NCBI GenBank assembly: GCA_030148425.1
Contig: JASBTM010000017.1
Coordinates: 434,001 to 498,000 of the forward strand
Length of the DNA stretch: 64,000 nt
From: Hyphomicrobium sp.
Lineage (GTDB): Bacteria; Pseudomonadota; Alphaproteobacteria; Rhizobiales; Hyphomicrobiaceae
Direction of reading: 5' to 3'
Part shown: positions 63,401 to 64,000 of the stretch, piece after piece
How the letters are laid out: each line of letters opens with the position of its first letter
Numbering within the stretch: the stretch's first letter is position 1
Program-made: the position numbers and the translations under genes
The notes under the pieces: generated by a model
Seen by the model: the letters and a program-made list of their open reading frames with translations, nothing else
Databases searched by the model: none
What the model was told of the DNA's origin: nothing

Positions 63401-63841
63401 CACAGCAAGAAGAACGAAAATCTCGGGCTTTTGCTGCGCAGCTTTCAGAACGAGCAGGACCGTGTCTTGGCCGAAGTCTATTCGCGGCTCAGGAGGGAGA
63501 ACGATGGCGATGAGCGCAAGCAGTCGCTTCTCGATGCCGTCGACGGGCGTGTGCGCAACGACCTCACGCTTTACATGCTGTTCCCCGAGATGGGTCTCGT
63601 CAGCTATCTTATCGATGAACTCGAAGCTGCGGCGCAGCCCGACGATGGGCTCGTGCACGGCGAGCAGGATCTCAAGGACCAGCTCAAGTATGTGCACGAA
63701 GCCTTAGGCCGCCTCGATCTCGACAATCCACGCTCCTGGGACGAGATCCGGCAGCGGCTCGCCATGCGCACGGGATCGGACTTCCGCTTCTTCAACAAGC
63801 CGTCCGACCGCGACGGGGAGCCGGGCGACGAGGACGTTTGA
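60494..63841 (+). CDS. Large membrane and coiled-coil protein with internal duplication, unknown function
   Basis: Predicted 1,115 residues from ATG 60494; the frame extends to 60416. Layout: six hydrophobic helices within residues 1-230 (IGIAVFVACTLVLLLRT, GIQGIMLIVAWLIGESF, FIGLLLFFAIFVLFLQW, FLACMATSVFFSFDS); a long charged, heptad-rich coiled-coil region at about 240-510; a Cys-containing part (about 515-610); another helix (LAYLALAIAIGLDGLIFMSG) at about 622-645; then two homologous repeats at about 666-752 and 770-858 (AALGAHP/AALAPHP, LRPITNQDGF/LEPIRETEGF, GADIGAVE/GSAVKAVA). The C-terminal 250 residues are soluble. I do not recognise the family; an envelope or scaffold role is a guess. 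Confidence 0.75.
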   Translation: MDVKFLIDRLAENARPIGIAVFVACTLVLLLRTRVARRLRAAIEETVFTNWRLALLGTTGIVLSAAAGWRTWEGMYNFTAEPLLSAMVTFGIQGIMLIVAWLIGESFATGMNRQSRPGQSSLVSPGAQPWIGTFIGLLLFFAIFVLFLQWSGGDAAKRGTGLESLDWSAAGDKFLMFGAGLLLVALFALYAASDIIRPYIQVVRIILRNSMLWVMFLACMATSVFFSFDSFFTSIFPPSERARAAELRAQNQVSGIITDIEQAIAARRANLAETLFTTDAWKAYDAELEKITQAATQSQSVIEKFVNDQIEDHRRAVKEQQERIASAQAGQAGLSGRKTSLTDEKSSLAGQRPELAADYTTKKADYDQKLKDVDAKRVEAMAEDKGVEGSGKAGRGPLYRQRMGELAQAQAAAQISQERMKDAQKRLTTVESRLASIDTELATLDGDLAKYKGEAETAEQRIKLAEDGVQTDAGPKIDPSRILPLFDRIRSEFRADPTMQHLNSVQQMCGDIYTAMQATPETKSLVSGIDCDPKTTADAASTLFSLQAGTKVFENTCMGGDKLNANTSTDALFAFARRCLSDSALPSNDTDALRTEINRIELSRDDKAHRFVVTLNAFQDGNRLAYLALAIAIGLDGLIFMSGLFGANAVRSPLSDIPSFRSRSGSQLEATINAALGAHPYETAWLTLTSLRPITNQDGFSALADLSTMERSQADRVRMVLTAGADIGAVETISHNPERYRVRSELREYLSSICDKQFKTDATAKDRARLEQLVSAALAPHPREHSEIVLNTLEPIRETEGFTSMVTLSDITNDYDSRVVRRVMNAGSAVKAVAPDVKIDDRYYIRPALYETLLTIRATAPESPVYGRERARFEGVQERPAIEAGALREVQPELPPQKKGSVPEIERRREQPALPGVPPLTLDERLRLSAHYRDALLDAVHLRSDIVDTRLSLPQSRDAILEAWKALNAHSKKNENLGLLLRSFQNEQDRVLAEVYSRLRRENDGDERKQSLLDAVDGRVRNDLTLYMLFPEMGLVSYLIDELEAAAQPDDGLVHGEQDLKDQLKYVHEALGRLDLDNPRSWDEIRQRLAMRTGSDFRFFNKPSDRDGEPGDEDV

Positions 63842-63884
63842 GGTTTGAGGTTTGAGGTTTGAGGTTTGAGGTTTGAGGTTTGAG
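63837..63884 (+). repeat. Heptamer tandem array (TTTGAGG)n
   Basis: Six perfect TTTGAGG units plus a partial seventh, beginning 2 bases before the stop codon of the large membrane protein; the TGA lies inside the first unit. Because the unit is 7 bases and follows the stop, length changes would not alter the protein. It may arise by slippage. Confidence 0.9.
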
Positions 63885-63944
63885 CGTGGGGGTGATCGCT
63901 AGGACGGGGGCAAGAGAGGATATTCCCGTCGCTTCTCTCCACCC

Positions 63945-63971
63945 GTCATCCCCGCGGAGGCGGGGATCTGT
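63945..63971. repeat. Palindromic intergenic repeat
   Basis: CGTC-ATCCCCGC-ggag-GCGGGGAT-CTGTC is a short palindrome of the type dispersed through many alphaproteobacterial genomes. It is about 100 bases past the last gene and could act as a terminator. Single copy in the window. Confidence 0.55.
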
Positions 63972-64000
63972 CCAAGCGCAAATTCTTCGCGAAACGTTGG

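Noticed and set aside
1..64000. tRNA, rRNA, CRISPR, prophage or insertion sequence
   Set aside because: I looked for TpsiC-like segments, regularly spaced direct repeats and transposase or integrase motifs and saw none; a covariance or profile search would be needed to exclude small RNAs.

Overview
The window is GC-rich, densely coded alphaproteobacterial chromosome. Gene orders such as ftsE-ftsX-ydcF-plsC, mtgA-rpmF, hpt-cpdR-like, metX-metW and divergent methyltransferase/gloB, together with a complete polyhydroxyalkanoate (PHA) cycle, fit the order Hyphomicrobiales (Rhizobiales). A Hyphomicrobium-like methylotroph is my best guess, but it is an inference from gene content. I saw no rRNA, tRNA, prophage, IS element or CRISPR array.

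Layout. 1-4.3 kb: a PHA/reductant cluster (phaC 3' end, phasin, CBS-BON protein, Zn alcohol dehydrogenase; facing them a lipoyl-like protein, FabI-type reductase and MaoC hydratase) with an FNR/FixK-type box before the phasin. 4.4-10.8 kb: HdeD-like protein, a Tat-exported two-subunit molybdenum hydroxylase, and lactate permease with a divergent FadR-type regulator. 11-21.4 kb: OmpA-family protein, AsmA protein, an S-adenosylmethionine-decarboxylase-like protein lacking its catalytic serine, MFS transporter, CoA-transferase, HtrA protease. 21.4-24.5 kb: a retron-type reverse transcriptase fused to a TIR domain (probable anti-phage retron) with a structured upstream region, and a TsdA-type thiosulfate dehydrogenase. 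24.5-29.7 kb: Mrp ATPase with C-terminal DUF971, molybdenum cofactor genes mobA, mobB, moaA, a receiver protein and hpt. 29.8-34.1 kb: ftsEX, ydcF, plsC and two small exported proteins, one with a VPEID-CTERM-like tail. 34.2-45.9 kb: nrdJ, tyrC-hisC, metXW, methyltransferase, gloB, cupin and a NYN-LOTUS-like protein. 46-51 kb: phaB, phaA, divergent phaR, and a GGDEF/EAL protein. 51-60.2 kb: rpmF, mtgA, polyprenyl synthase, outer-membrane barrel protein, flavin monooxygenase, ispG, znuB-znuC-zur. 60.5-63.8 kb: a large unrecognised membrane/coiled-coil protein with an internal duplication, followed by a heptamer tandem array.

How the genes fit together. PhaA and PhaB make 3-hydroxybutyryl-CoA, PhaC polymerises it, the phasin coats the granule, and PhaR is the likely repressor; the MaoC and FabI homologues may exchange acyl-CoA pools with this cycle. 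The cofactor genes mobA, mobB and moaA supply the molybdopterin needed by enzymes such as the molybdenum hydroxylase at 5.3-8.1 kb. The most unusual locus is the retron-TIR gene. The next most interesting are the duplicated 1,115-residue membrane protein, the catalytically degenerate SpeD homologue and the NYN-LOTUS protein.
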